DNA of 64,000 bases, taken from Caprimulgus europaeus (taxonomy: Eukaryota > Chordata > Aves > Caprimulgiformes > Caprimulgidae). The DNA lies in contig OU015541.1 in NCBI GenBank assembly GCA_907165065.1, forward strand, positions 11,833,001 through 11,897,000. Reading direction: 5' to 3'. Below are positions 23,501-36,500 of the stretch, in pieces; the first letter of the stretch is position 1, and every line of letters begins with the position of its first letter. The notes beneath the pieces were generated by a model. That model made no database searches. It was not told where the DNA came from and saw only the letters and a list, made by a program, of their open reading frames with translations. The position numbers were made by a program, and so were the translations under genes.

Positions 23501-26231
23501 AAACATCAACAAGCCACGCAGCTCCCAGCACTTCGCAAAATAAATGTACCCAAATATTAAGGCCGCAGAGGTGACTTTGTCAACCAGCAGAAAAGATGAC
23601 AACAGCGACGCAGGGAATGCGGGGGAAGTTGTTTGGAATTTTTATTATTGTCAACTACGGAGATAAAAATGCAGGGAGAACTCAGCATCTACTCCCACAG
23701 GAAAATCATGCTCAGCCTGGAAGTCTACTTTAAAAGAAAAACAACAAATAACAGCAAACGAGCAGGAAAAAATAAAGGCTTTGGAGCCAATTTCTCCATT
23801 CCCTATTTGGCGCAAGACTGCAAGAAGGAAGGGAAAAAGCTAAATTTAAGGTGTCTTTTCACCTTCTGTGCTCTAACTACCAGATTAGTTGGGACCAGAA
23901 CAAGGCTCCAGATATTCCTACCAGTGTGTGGTTTAACCTTGATTCCAAAAATTCAGGTCCCACTTCCCCGTAAGTCGCATGTTACCCTGTAATAAGCTGC
24001 AGAACTCCTTCAACGAGCAGTCTAGGGAGCAAAAATAATACAAAAATAAGCTTTAAAATAGTATTTTCCTGCCTTGATTCGCTCATTTTAGGATTACAAT
24101 GGAGGAAGCAGGAGCACACAAAGGAGGGACAAGAGAGGGCTGGAGGAGGGATGTTCCTTTTGATGCCAACAAGCCATTAGATCACCTGGGCTGCAATGTC
24201 AGCGGTACCCTATTCTCTGTGACAGTGACACTTCCCATGGATGCCAGAGGTCAGTGTACTCCTCCCACACCCTGCCTCTCTCACACCTTATCCCTGGAGA
24301 CATCCATCTTCATTCACAAACATACTAAGTCCAAACACCAACCCAGTTAACAAGGTTAACAGCTGATGTGTCTCCAAAACATCATGAAGAGCAGAAGTGT
24401 CACAAAATACCAGAGGTATCATTTGACACTTGATTCTGGTACCAGCACCAGCCCTGTCTACACTCTTACCTGCCCTTCCACCCACAGCTGCTAATGCAAG
24501 TATTTCCAAGACATCAATATGAAATGATGTCATGTCTAAATAAGCTTCATAAAATTAAGAGGAAAGTGAAGTGCAGGTATTAGTCCCAACTGCCTCAAAG
24601 ATCTAACTCAAGGATCAGATCCACAAATGACTATGACACTAGGGTGAGGAAGGAGAAACATCAGCAAATTGAGAATAGGGCCCAGGGGGGTCACAACCTT
24701 CTTAATCCATCTTTCCTGCCAGCACCAGAATAGCTACATTGGAGCAACCCTGGAGCAGTTTAAGATGGGCTTTTTACACTTCCCAAAAAACTTCAGAGTC
24801 CGTGTCATTGACTTCAAGAGGACTTGTAAGTCAATTCTTTCCTAAAACACATTTTCCTCAGTGCTTAAACTGCAGGTTGGCACAGGGACAAAAACAAGTG
24901 GAAACTGTCTGCACTCATATTGTTTTAAAGGGAGTGAGGGGAAACCTAAAAGGAATTTCAATTCTTTGGGGCCAATAATGTTCAAAGACAAGAGCAGCTT
25001 TTGGTATCAGGCCTCCATCTGGGCTGTACCCAGGATTCCCATCTCAAAGTCATTGAACCTTGCAACGTTTTATCTTATAGCCCTCAAAGGCAGTAGCACG
25101 TTGAGTATGATCCATTTTTTAAACATACAAAGCAAAGGAATATATTTTCCATATGTTTGTCATATGTTTAGTTCAAGTCCCATTGCCAACTCCTAGCACA
25201 GCTGATGTGCAGTGTATTCACAGGGCCTGACCTTGGAAGAGTTTGATCTCAACCGTGCATTTCTGCCTGTTTAATTTGTGCAAGGCTACTACAACTGTTT
25301 GTACACACTGAGCAATTATGCTTGAAAACTTCTATTTCTCAAACACTTACCTGATATCTCATCAGAAATGTTATGTTGTACAATGCAGCTACAAGCTACA
25401 AAGTTTTGTTAAATCTTTTTCATTCTTTTTTAAGCAAGCACATATGCACACCAAGTAAGGGCTATAGAAAATACCTACAAGTAACAAAGGCCAAACCAAA
25501 AACTGTTAAAGCTAATAGAATAATGTTACAGACACACACACTACTTGCACACACAGTAACATGGATTTTATCACTACAGTGTTTGAACTTTCTCCAATTA
25601 AACAGTTCCTTCCTTCCTTCTCCAAATATAAAACAAATAAATCTATTCATTGACATGGATTTATACAGGGTATGGAAACAAAGAATTCATATTTCCACTT
25701 TTAGTTTTGTTAAGCTATGTTCTGACCACAAATATCTTTTCTAGAACTCAAGTTTGGGGTTTGGTTTTTTCATTTAATTTTTTTTACCTAAAATTATTTA
25801 GCTGATGAATAATGGCATGTTCAAACAAGAAGCAGCATGCTGCTCAATCAAAAAATGTTTCATTTTTCCCTAGAAAAAAAAAAAAATCAACATAATGTTT
25901 CTTCTTTCTTCAACTTAAGAGGAAAAAATGAAAGTCATCTTAGGTAGAGAGGAAAAGCTGGGACACTTTCCAGCCAGTTTTAATAGCTACCTTCCCAAGA
26001 AGGCCATAAGAAGCAGTCTTGGTGTATATGCCATTTATAAGATGTCTTTATCAGACAAGAAAACAAAACAACATAACCCTCCAACCATCAGGAACCCGTG
26101 CAGAAAATTCATCCTCAATCTGTGAGAAAAGAGCAGAACAAGTAGAGAAATTCAGCTACAGTGCTGTGAGTAAGGACTACAGCTGGTTAATGATTCCAAT
26201 CTCTGCTGCACCAGGCTCCAGCACTCGGTTC
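20561..26231. other. Noncoding DNA, no gene seen
   Basis: Nearly six kilobases without a supportable gene. Notable points are a small GC-rich patch with strong splice-like signals (21,330-21,420, see findings), a possible MIR remnant at about 22,605-22,690 too diverged to call, and GGGG/T-tract motifs at 23,052-23,077 and 25,756-25,770. CA-type runs lie at about 25,529-25,541 and 25,549-25,555, and an A13 run at about 25,875-25,887. The 119-codon frame at 23,633-23,992 and the 123-codon frame at 25,373-25,744 contain no known motif. Confidence 0.5.
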
Positions 26232-26290
26232 TGGTTCTGCCATCGACACTGCATGGTCTTGGGCAAGTCCCATCCCCTGCCATTTTCCCA
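26232..26290 (+). mobile_element. MIR-like SINE core fragment
   Basis: The order TTCTGCCA...CTGCATGGTCTTGGGCAAGTCCCAT...CCC matches the MIR core 'CTCTGCCACT...TGTGTGACCTTGGGCAAGTCACTT', including an exact CTTGGGCAAGTC block. Flanks are too diverged to place the ends. The age fits the MIR family, which is present at low density in birds. Confidence 0.6.
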
Positions 26291-29200
26291 AACGTTTTCC
26301 AATTTGGGTTTTGATTTTTCCGTTTAGATTGGAGGCTTTTCAAGTCTGGAACTGGATGCCATGACTTGTGTGCCCCCAGAGTTTACCACTAAGAAGTGTC
26401 AGCTCTCCACTATGGCCCCAGTACTCTGGATGATGGTCAGGGCGAGACGTGAACAGCCCACATGGATATTGCCTGTGTATCTGATTACAGAGAGGCCACA
26501 GGCCCACTTCTACCCTTCATCTTTTCAAATAATTACCTTTAACATGATGAGTAGGCACAGCCCATATCAGTTAATGATTCTGAAGAGCAAAAAGGCCCAT
26601 GGAGACCTGAGAAAGCAAAATGCACTTGAGTGGATGAAGAAGGGCGAGGTGCTGGGTTTCCCTGCCTCCATGGGTGATGGGAAGCAGGAAATAAGTTTCT
26701 GACCATACACATTCATACTTTGTCAGAATTAGAGGTATTTCAGTTTGGGATATTTTGGGGGAAAATAACTTCTGTAAAGCATAAAATTAGCCCAAAAAAT
26801 AACATGTTTAGCTCAAGCCTGCTCACTCATACACAGCTGAGCTAGGTACTCAAGTTTGCCTGGACAGCTGGGCTTAAAAGGCAGTCAGGCAAACTGCTGT
26901 CTGGAGTAGGTTTTTTCAAGCCAGTGTCCCTTCACAACAGTCAAGAAAAAATGTTCTCCTACAACTCTCTTAAGTCTCCTTCACCAATATAATCTTTCCT
27001 GTTGCTGACTCTGGGCTCTCAGATTGGATTTCGCTACATAACAGGACAACTTATCTCACCAAAATTCTCTTACTGACTGTAATGGGTTTGTTTCTGCACT
27101 GATCAAACCAGAATACTCCAAGATCTAATGAGAAACAAGTTGTTTCAGGCCATCCTCCAAAGGGTTAAGATCTTTAAAATCCCTACAGGCAACTGCTGCT
27201 AAACCACATCCTTTCTCTACTACTGCACTTCTGTCTAACCTAGCTGGAGTCCAACAGCCTCCCTTGTTAGGTATGTTCTCTTTCATTCACATGTGCTTGA
27301 AGCTGCTGTAGATGCCAACTTCAGCACTATGACTGCAAACACCATCTTCCACCACACCATCATACACCACTTTTTACAACAAATCATCACTATCCAGAAT
27401 GAAGGTGGACACTCCACCTTGTAATACAAGCTCCCTGAGCAAGTTATTAATGATTAAAAGCAATTTCCTACCTTTATGTTCACATCTCCATTGCCCATGC
27501 ACTTTGAAAACAGTATCTAATACAAATGACATGGCTTGCAAAAGTTTCTGCTTTACCCCTGGGCAAAAACAATAAACATCTTGATGGAGCTTTTATCAAT
27601 CAATTTTCATTTAGTTTCTTTCTATTAAAAAGTCTTAAGATGCTATACTTAATGCCAGGAACAACAGTAATGTACTTCAAGGCAAGAGAACAATATTACT
27701 CAGAAGAATGTGAATGGTGTATTCTGCAATTTGTGGAGGTAGATCACATTGATCAACTTTATTGCAAATCACAGGGTATCATGGGATTAATTTGTTTTTT
27801 CAAATATAAAGCAGAGGACATTACTCTGACTTGAAAGGATTTTATTTTGTATTAAATTGGTGAAGTAGCAAATGCTATTTCTTAAACATTTACCAACTAA
27901 GAATAGCTATATATATTAGGCAGCACATAATGCCACAAAATTATGTTTTCATTTCCCTAGGGAGTAGCTATGAAGGTGCAGATACCCCATTCCTAATTAA
28001 ATTATAATTATTATATTAACAGTCAATGAAAATCAAAACGTTGATCCTGAATTAACAGCTTGACCCAGTCTGAGCAAGTGGTGTCAATCCAGAGATGTTC
28101 CTATGGAATTCCTCTGGTTTTACATCAATTTGTTTGAAATCATAAACTTGGCCCAAAATGCTAAAAAGCACTGAGCAGCTGCTATTGATGTCTGCATAGA
28201 TTTGAAAGCTTGATGCAACAGCGTTAGCATATTGATTCCCCCCACCCCCCCCAGGAATTTGTAAGAAAAGAAATAGAAATTCAGTGTTTGATCCCTAATC
28301 TGAACAAACTTCAGGGCTTGCTTACAGTTTGGTACAGAAAAACAAAGCAAGGGAGATAAGGATGTACAGATGTCAGTTTGTACCAGGCAGTTACAAATGG
28401 AGTGCACTGACCACAAAGAAGACAAGAGGCTCTTTTAAGTTAAAAGAAGAAAAGAAACATGGGTTGGAACTTCTTTTATTTGAGTGAAACATCTTGCAAA
28501 TGAAATGACTGGATACTGAGGATATCCAATTACTATTGTTGTGGGGAAAGAAGCCTTTACAAATGGGCTGCTTAAATGCAAAAGCAATCTTACTAAGGAT
28601 TTATTAATCAAACCTAAGGTCCCATTGGAATTACAAATTGCTCAGGTACCAGTGTGACAGGCATCTAACATGGGTCTGACACAGATACTCAAGATACAGA
28701 TTAAGATACATTAGTTGACTCAAGTAAACTGCAAAACTCCCACTAATCTCACAAGGTGTTGGATCAGGCCTGAGATAACCCAATCTGGTGAAAAGGAGGT
28801 TTGGATTTACAATTAATGCACTTTCTAGTGTTAAGAGTCAACTGCTTGTAACTGAGGACAAATTCAGAACTGGAGCAATTCCAAGGGAAAACAGTTTGCA
28901 TGTTTCCCTTTATTTGAGCAAAAGCAGGTTATTTTATATCTGAACTCCAGGGATTTTCACAACTCATTAGCATGTTTTAAAGCTCACCTTATCACTCAAA
29001 AATCTTGACCATAATAATCTAGAGCCAAGGAGGTTGAATTCCCAGATCCCAGAACTGGCAGTAGGGTAGTTCCAAGACTCTGCCTTGGAAATTATCCTGG
29101 GATGCAAGAACAGCTTGGGATCCCGACATTCCTCCTTTACAGCACTTCAAGAAACAAAATAATTACTCTTCACCCTAGGTTTGATAATTACATAGACAAA

Positions 29201-29414
29201 AATTCAGGGCCTGAAAACTGCAGCCTAAAAATTCAGTTAGGAATACCTACAGCAGGCCTGGGTCTGTTCTGGCCTCGCTCCTCCAAGGACATTTTCCAGA
29301 GTCTTGTCCTTCCTCCCATCAGCCTAAAGTCAGGGTGAAGCAGCTTCTCCTTCCTCTTTGGTCACTCCAGTAAATTTCAATAATTATTCATTTGAATATA
29401 TTTTTAAATACATC
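26291..29414. other. Noncoding DNA, no gene seen
   Basis: No supported gene. Includes an interrupted C run (C6-A-C8 at 28,238-28,252) and AT-rich stretches near 27,907-27,920 and 28,000-28,020. Open frames up to 113 codons (26,361-26,702) lack any motif. Confidence 0.5.
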
Positions 29415-29605
29415 TGTGGTGGGTTGACCCTGGCTAGAGACCGGATGCCCACCAAAGCCCACTCTATCACTCCCCCTCCTCAAATGGGCAGGGGGAGAAA
29501 ATTATAACGAAAAGCTCGTGGGTGGAGATAAGGACAGAGAGAGATCACTCACCAATTACTGGCACGGGCAAAACAGACTCGACTTGGGGGAAAAAACAAA
29601 TTTAC

Positions 29606-29611
29606 TTTATT
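29606..29611 (-). promoter_or_regulatory. AATAAA poly(A) signal of the LTR
   Basis: TTTATT on the plus strand gives AATAAA on the minus strand, in the distal part of the LTR and in the same direction as its CCAAT and TATA-like elements. It is about 770 bases from the TATA-like site, so an LTR transcript would have a very long repeated R segment. Confidence 0.5.
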
Positions 29612-29817
29612 ACAAATCAAAATTAGAGGAGAATGAGAAGTAAAACCAAATCTTAAAACACCTCCCCCATCCCTCCCTTCTTCCCGGGCTTAATCTCTTT
29701 CCCGATTTTCCACCTCCTCCCCCCAGCAGCACAGGGGGACAGGGAATGGGGTTGGGGTCAGTTCATCACACGGTGTTTCTGCCGCTGCTTCCTCCTCAGG
29801 GGGAGGACTCCTTCCCC

Positions 29818-30225
29818 CGCACCAGCGTGGGGTCCCTCTCACGGGAGACAGTCCTCCACCAACTGCTCCAACGTGAGTCCTTCCCATGACTGACAGCTCT
29901 TCACGAACTGCTTTAGCATGGGTCCATTCCATGGGGTGCAGTCCTTCAGGAAGGGACTGCTCCAGCGCAGGTCCCCCACGGGGTCACAAGTCCTGCCAGC
30001 AAACCTGCTCCGGCGTGGGCTCCTCTCTCCACGGGCTACAGGCCCCGACAGGAACCTGCTCCAGCGCGGGCTTCCCGCGGGGTCACAGCCTCCTTCAGGC
30101 ATCCACCTGCTCCGGCGTGGGGTCCTCCACGGGCTACAGGTGGTCATCTGCACCACCATGGAACTCCATGGGCTGCAGGGGGACAGCCTGCCTCACCATG
30201 GTCTTTCTCCACAGGCTGCGGGGAA
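29818..30225 (-). repeat. GC-rich ~45-51-bp tandem repeat inside the LTR
   Basis: Units beginning CTGCTCC(A/G)GCG(T/C)GGG (plus-strand reading) start at 29,863, 29,908 (diverged), 29,957, 30,005, 30,056 and 30,107. Spacings are 45, 49, 48, 51 and 51, with a partial unit before 29,863 and decayed units after about 30,160. Odd and even units differ: alternate copies share ACGGGCTACAGG or GGGGTCACA, so the higher-order unit may be about 100 bp. Minus-strand frames stay open across most of it (29,839-30,159, 106 codons). Confidence 0.9.
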
Positions 30226-30375
30226 TCGCTGCTCTGGCGCCAGAGCCCATCCTCCCCCTCCTTCTTCACTGACCTTGGTGTCTGCGAAGTTGTTTTCTCT
30301 TACATCTTCTCACTCCTCTCTGCCGCTGCAAAGTGTGCAGCTTTTTTTTCCTCCCTTCCTTTTTTTTTTTTTTTC

Positions 30376-30457
30376 TTAATTATGTTATCACAGAGGCGTT
30401 ACTGATTGGCTCGGCCTTGGCCAGCGGCGGGTCCGTTCCTGTAGCCGCTGGCATTGG
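30376..30457 (-). promoter_or_regulatory. LTR core promoter: two CCAAT boxes and TATA-like site
   Basis: On the minus strand the order is CCAAT (30,453-30,457), CCAAT (30,405-30,409), then ATAACATAATTAAG (30,376-30,389), followed by an A-rich run (plus-strand T tract about 30,359-30,374). This is the arrangement expected of a U3 promoter. Whether it is active in this genome cannot be told. Confidence 0.5.
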
Positions 30458-30566
30458 CTGTGTCGGGTCGGACATGGGGGAAGCTTCTGGCAGCTTCTCT
30501 CACAGAAGCCACCCCATGTCCCCTCCCCCACTGCTACCAAAAACCTTGCCACGCAAACCCAATACA

Positions 30567-33500
30567 ACATGCAAAATACTTAACATCATGTCCTTAGAAA
30601 CAAACCAGTTTGCTCTGGACCAGAATAAGTATGAAATTAGTACGTAACCATGTAATTTGAAAGCTTTCTCTCATCACACACCCTGACTCTGTATTGGGAA
30701 GAGCACTTCAACTCAATCAATGCCCATGGGAAGCGGACCAGCAGCTATTTGCTGACATGAACACAGAATAATCAAAATATTTTCCTGCTCAGTATTTAAA
30801 TCTTGGCTACTTCTTAAGTCTACACAAGGCTATGTGGAGTGCCAGCTCTGAGCGTGACCCGTTATTTCCAGGCAGAGCTCGGCAGCATTCCCCAAGGACC
30901 ACACTCAAACAGCTCATTCTAGGAGTCCTTTACGTGCAGACACAGGCTGTGGTGAGGCATTCTCTGAGGTTCAAGAGCAGGTTAAGCTGCATATGTAGAC
31001 ACAGCAGAATGAAATCCTCCTCTTCAATCAGGAAGTTAAGTGCTTCCACAATAAACATAATACATACCAGTGAGTGCAACTGTGTGCCAGCTCCTCATTT
31101 TGGTACCAACACAGGTGTGAAATTGTGCTTGCACCTGAATTTTCTGTCAACTAGGTAACATTTCCATTGGACTATTCATACTAAAAAATAAAATAAAATA
31201 AAAAAATCATCACACAACACTTCTAGCATAACTGCTCTTTCCAGCACAGCTTCCAAAGCTGGAAACATGGGTCAACACTGGAAATATTTCACATGGCACC
31301 TAACCAGCGTCGAAACAAATGCCAAGCATGATCTACTGTCATCCAGATTAGCTCCCGCTGGTGCTTGGATTCAAATTAATGGGTTACCCTCCCAGCAAAT
31401 GTCACAAGAAAACCTTGCCAGGAAAGAGCTTACCAAAAAAAAAAAATCTATTTCATCTTGAATGAAGGATTCCATCTCAGTCAGAAGGTTCCTTCCCATA
31501 GCCTCTGTCTGAGCACAGCCTGGGAAATACTTTTGGGAAATGAGATCAAACACACACAAACAAACACTGACTTACACATATGCAAGGAACCTACAAGACA
31601 ATCGAGCACCCAAGAGTATCGAGACAATTCCTGCCCCCCTTCTCTTTAATATTCCTGTCTATTCCTTCTCTTTAATATTTCTGATTCTATTCAAAATGTT
31701 AAAAGATATTATACACCTTTCAGAAATGAGAATGTTAACGTCAAGCAGCTTCAAAAGGCTTTCTCTTCATTCCTTTTCTGGAGGAGGTTTAAACTCTATT
31801 AAACAGTGGTCTAGGATGGGAGGATACTTCACTTAGTGTCAAAAAAAAAAAAAAAAGAGAAGTTCCTGGAAATCTTACCAACCAGCAAGAAAGGGCTGTT
31901 GTTTTTTCTCACTGTACCTTACCTACAAGTCTTCTTATGGTTTTAAATCTACTTTAATTTAAATCCAACATAACAGAAATTTTTCAAAGACTTTTTGATG
32001 AAATTCAGAACCTTTCTAGCTAATCTGTGATACTATTTCTCTGAAAAAAATACAGTGAATTCAGGCAAGTGGATGCTATGACCCTTCTACCAGACTGTCC
32101 TTAGTGAAACAAGTTTGGATCAATGTTATTTCTCCCACTGCAGTGAGATTCTGTGCTCAGTGCTACAAGGAAACACTTGTGAATTGCTGCTGTCAGAGGA
32201 GGCAGTGTTAACCAACGGACATTCTCCAATAAGACCATGGTAGATTCTCCTGGTGACACCAAGAGTTGTTCTCAGAGCTGCCTGCACCAGTGCTGGGTAT
32301 GTACCACTAGCCAGCTGCATCAGCATCAGTTAAGACTTAACAGTAGCCTTGGGCAGGGATGTGCTCACCCCTTTTCTCACCACAGCTAGAGCTGGGAGAA
32401 AACATGCACATAGCCTTGGGAACAAAGGAAATGGGACATTGCCTTCCTGCAAGGTGTAAACTAAAATTAATCTGGTTTAGGAATTAAAAGTCCTTTGCTC
32501 TTATTATATTAGGACTGGGATAAAATAGTTAAAAACCAGTTTACTTATTATCTTTTCTGCTATTTGTTTACTCCTGTATGCCAGATGGCTTGGAACGTGA
32601 AAACAGATCCACGAGATGACACATAATCCTGCAAACATTCAGTGCCTGGACCTCCAGTGGAGCTTGCTAGAAGTCCCATGCACATGGTGCCTGAATAACT
32701 GTTTAATTTCTGTTTATAATCGGCTTCACTTTCTCATTCTCTCAAATTAACAAAGTATGGCCACATTCAGGCTGCAGACAAAGAACATACGTCCCACACA
32801 TAGCTGTTCTATAAATCAGCTGTTTTCTTAAATATTTTCAGAAAACACCATTAACCTCTTCACAAAAACAGCTCTCCATAAACCCACTTTGCTTACCAAG
32901 CCTCATGACTTTTGTCCTTGTTAATGTTTGCTACTTATCAAATTATTTCTGAAGGTGACTTCCCCTTCCTGGTTCATCTGATCTTCTCCCATGACTTAAT
33001 AAATGATGCTGAATCTTTGGCATCACACTGATTTCCACAGCATCATGCTGCAAAGTTACAAGCACAGGAAAGATCAGAGCTGCACATCCCCTGTGTCTGC
33101 CAGCTACCCAAGTAGCACACCCCCAGCACAGGCAAGCAGCAAGTCTTATTCCCTCCCTTGACCACGGGCCTTCTCCACCTTCTCCAGGGAGGATGTCACC
33201 AGGGCTTTCCCATGGCTCTCAGGGAAGCTGCTGCTGCTGCCTCATTTTGCTACTACAGCTCTGCTCCTGGCTTCCCCCTTTCACCTCACCCTTCTTCTTT
33301 GTATATACCCTCGCCAGGGCTCTGAGGACACCACCTGCAGTAAAAGACCCATCTACAGAAGAAGCAGCTGAGCTGGAACAGCATCTCTGATGAAGCACAA
33401 CTATGTACACATGCTGTATAAGAGACACAAAGGTTAAGGCAGCCTTGTGCATATATTCACCAGCTTCCTCTCCAGATGGGGCAAGACCTCCCAGACAACC

Positions 33501-36500
33501 ATCTGTTGCACTTCTCCACATTCCTGCTTGCCTCGATCTGCCTCTGTGAATCTTTAAGGCTCTTAAGCAACTCCATGAACAACCTAAACAGTTTGTAAAC
33601 AAATTCATAACCCTTTAAAATGCTACAGGAAAGGGAGGGTTTCAAAGGGATAATGTACAATTAAGCACCCAGAACTCAGTAGTCTTTAATGCCACCATGG
33701 TGTTTAATTTCCTGTCTGTGGCAAATTAACAAATACCAGTCTTCCTTGAAGTTGTCTCTCGACAGGGGAATCCCTCTCCTTGCCTGCCCACCTGCCATTA
33801 ATATTAAACTAATATCAAAAGTGTCAAGCAGTATCAGGACTAGTGCATGTCAGGTGTTGCACAGGCAGAGGCAGGCATCTTCTCTTTGCCCAGAACAACT
33901 GGAATATTGCCTTACTTCTTCCTTGAAAAGCACTGAATTATCAGCTGAGGATGTTGGGTAATTCCAAAAAACAGTGCATGTCTGTCTGTCATGGTGTAAG
34001 GAGATGCACAGATTTCCTCACAACTACTGTGAAGGTCCATAAATACCAAAACCAAGAGAAAACAACAGGACAAGAAAAAAAAATCTAGGAGGCAAAAAGA
34101 AGTTGCTGAGAGCAATTCTATGCTATTTTGTAGGTGTAACTCTGTAAATTGTACTTAATGATGTATCAGTTTTAAATTCAGATGCCAGCTGCAACTATCC
34201 AAAGGTACAAATGTCTAACGAAGTCAAGACAACTAGAGCAAAATAGTACTATTTTGTAAGGTAAAACTTTTGCTTTCCATTACTTTATCTGCATTTAACC
34301 TCCTAGAGGCTCCAGCCCAGCACAAGCCCACAGAATTAAATTCATTATTATTCATTATTCAAACACCATCCCTTTGTTTTCTGGAATAGCTTTGTAGCCT
34401 GGAGTCAAATGAGCTAAAGTAAAATTATGTGACTTGGCATTGAAAATATATTACCTCAGCTGCCAGAACGGATTTAGCAGAATATGTGCGCAGTTCGTCA
34501 CTTCTTCCACAACTGCCTTCGTGCACACAAAGGGGTATGACAGCCCCTGAGTTATGAGGGGCCATTCTAGGGGCTGTGATGGATTAGATTGTTTTATGCA
34601 CTGACTTAAGATCTCATTTCCTGCAACATTCACAAGTGCTTTCTCCACGGCTGAATAGAAACCTGTTCTGTCCTATGGATATTGCCTTCCCTTGTTAGCC
34701 AGGGAAACTATAGATGTGGGGAATTCACACTAGAAAGAGCTCTCACTTGCTCAGGGATTGAAGCAAAGTCTCCAAACAGGCTGAGACATTGAAGAAGTGA
34801 CAAGTGGGTTCTCCTCATGGTTTTTATTGAGTCCTAATCGACTGACTCTAGAAGAAGGGGAGCAGCGAGTTGCTCGCAGTGAGAGCGGAGCGGGAAGCAA
34901 TGGCTAATCCCATTTCTGACAGGTCTTACTCTGCAAGCCTTGAAATGCAGAACTCCAGCTATTAACAGAGAGATGACAGGCTGAGCTCTTCATTGGGGTT
35001 TTCTGCACATTGTGAAGCTCCTCTCTTACCAGATGCTAAATCCAGTTTTATGCAGGGCACCACCAGCCCAGAAGTGCCCCAGACACAACGCTACCTCGGC
35101 CGTGCCTCTGTGTGACACTGCCTGCAGTGCCAGCTTGGGCCATTTGTCCTGCCCTACCCCTTCTCACCTGCACCACTTGCACCATAGCAAGGTGCCTTCC
35201 ACTCAGCTCCAGACCAACCTCTTACAGAGCCACATTAGGAGTTACACCAGCAAACTCATCCAAAATTATTAAGAACCATCCATTTTTTTAACTAGGGTAA
35301 GACAAAACCCTTTTTAGCTTGCCTTTGCCACCAAACCCCACCAAGCAGGGCACTGCTGTCTCACCACAGATTCAAAGCCTTATGGTCCTTCCTGGAGCCA
35401 GGAAAGTGGCAGGAAAACAGAGCCCCAGTGTCATTTCCACACCACGCTCTGGTGAACTCACCAGAAACAGAAGCTCCAGAGATGGAGCTCTGAGCTGTAC
35501 CCCAGGTGAGGGGGTAGCACACAACTCCACTGCTGGAGCCATCGCTGAGCCACACTCCAAACAGCCGCGTGTGAAACGGGAATAACAATTTCCCTCGCTC
35601 CGCTGCTGAGAAGATTAATTACACCTATTTCAGCATTAACAATTTTGACTGTACTCACCTGACAAATATTGCCACTAATATTTTTTTTAAGTCCTAGAAA
35701 CTCATCAACTACATTAAAATTAATACAGATGGCAAATCATAACCACGCAGCAGTTCTTGCATCATGCAGTGACAACCAAGCAAAGACCACAAGCACAGGC
35801 TAATCAGCTGGATTTCTCCTCTATTCTCTTTGCTTGGGCTGTATCATAATAGAATCTATGAACTGCAAGGTACATGGTAATTAATCTTTGAACTACTTGT
35901 TAAAATGTGAGTTGAATATCAAGTCAAATGTGTTTGCAATCACTGTCTTCAATAGAAGTATGTGGAAAAATTACCAAACAGAATGGGAAAGAAAAAAAGA
36001 TCCAAAATAAAACACACAGCATCATCCTCTCCCAGCCTAAATAGGGGGTAAAGGCGACTAAACAGAGTCAGTAGTAAAAATAATCTCTTGACAAGTTCTA
36101 GGCCTAATTTACCCCATTGCAGTGTTATCTAGAGGTGCCCTTTGGTAATACAATTACCAAGAAAGCCACCAAAACAAGCCTTCACTCTGGAGAATTCCCT
36201 GGGTTTACACTGTAAACCTGGCATGTGAGAGAAGAAAGTTTTTATGTTTCCCCCAGATTTTGAGTAAGATGAGGAAAGGGGGAAGGGAGAATATAAACAC
36301 ACACACAGTTCTCTCTCCTTCATGCATTTTTTAGTGTAAAAAAGACAATGACAATATTAACAGAAATTAATGCAGGAAAGTGTTGGGAAATATAATGTAG
36401 TGGTGGACAGATGCTCAGGGAACCCAAGCTAGTTTATAAGGAAGAATCTGGGAGGCTGAATGAAAGAGACCTTGATAATTATTTCTATGGAACTCAAAAA

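Larger units (their letters stand above)
29415..30566 (-). mobile_element. Solo LTR of an avian endogenous retrovirus
   Basis: The block starts TGTGGTGGGTTGACCC and ends CAATACA on the plus strand, so each end carries the TGT...ACA of a retroviral LTR. It is flanked by ACATC (29,410-29,414) and ACATG (30,567-30,571), a likely 4-5-bp target duplication with one mismatch. Orientation is minus: two CCAAT boxes read on the minus strand (30,405-30,409 and 30,453-30,457), followed by a TATA-like ATAACATAATTAAG (about 30,376-30,389) and, far downstream, an AATAAA (29,606-29,611). It is unusually long (about 1.15 kb) because of a GC-rich tandem repeat between the TATA-like site and the poly(A) signal. 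No gag, pol or env is present and no second LTR is seen, so this is a solo LTR left by recombination. The upstream part resembles LTRs I recall from bird genomes; the family name is not certain. Confidence 0.8.

Noticed and set aside
28238..28252. Interrupted C run as an i-motif or G-quadruplex
   Set aside because: Only two C runs are present, too few for a four-stranded fold within one molecule.
29918..30379. 153-codon plus-strand open frame
   Set aside because: It lies wholly in the LTR tandem repeat, antisense to the LTR, and owes its length to low stop density in GC-rich repeats.
31841..31856. A16 run as the tail of a processed pseudogene
   Set aside because: The sequence upstream encodes nothing recognisable and I see no flanking target duplication.
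33219..33608. 129-codon minus-strand frame
   Set aside because: Serine- and glutamine-rich runs come from simple CTG/GCT-rich sequence; there is no motif and no splice context.
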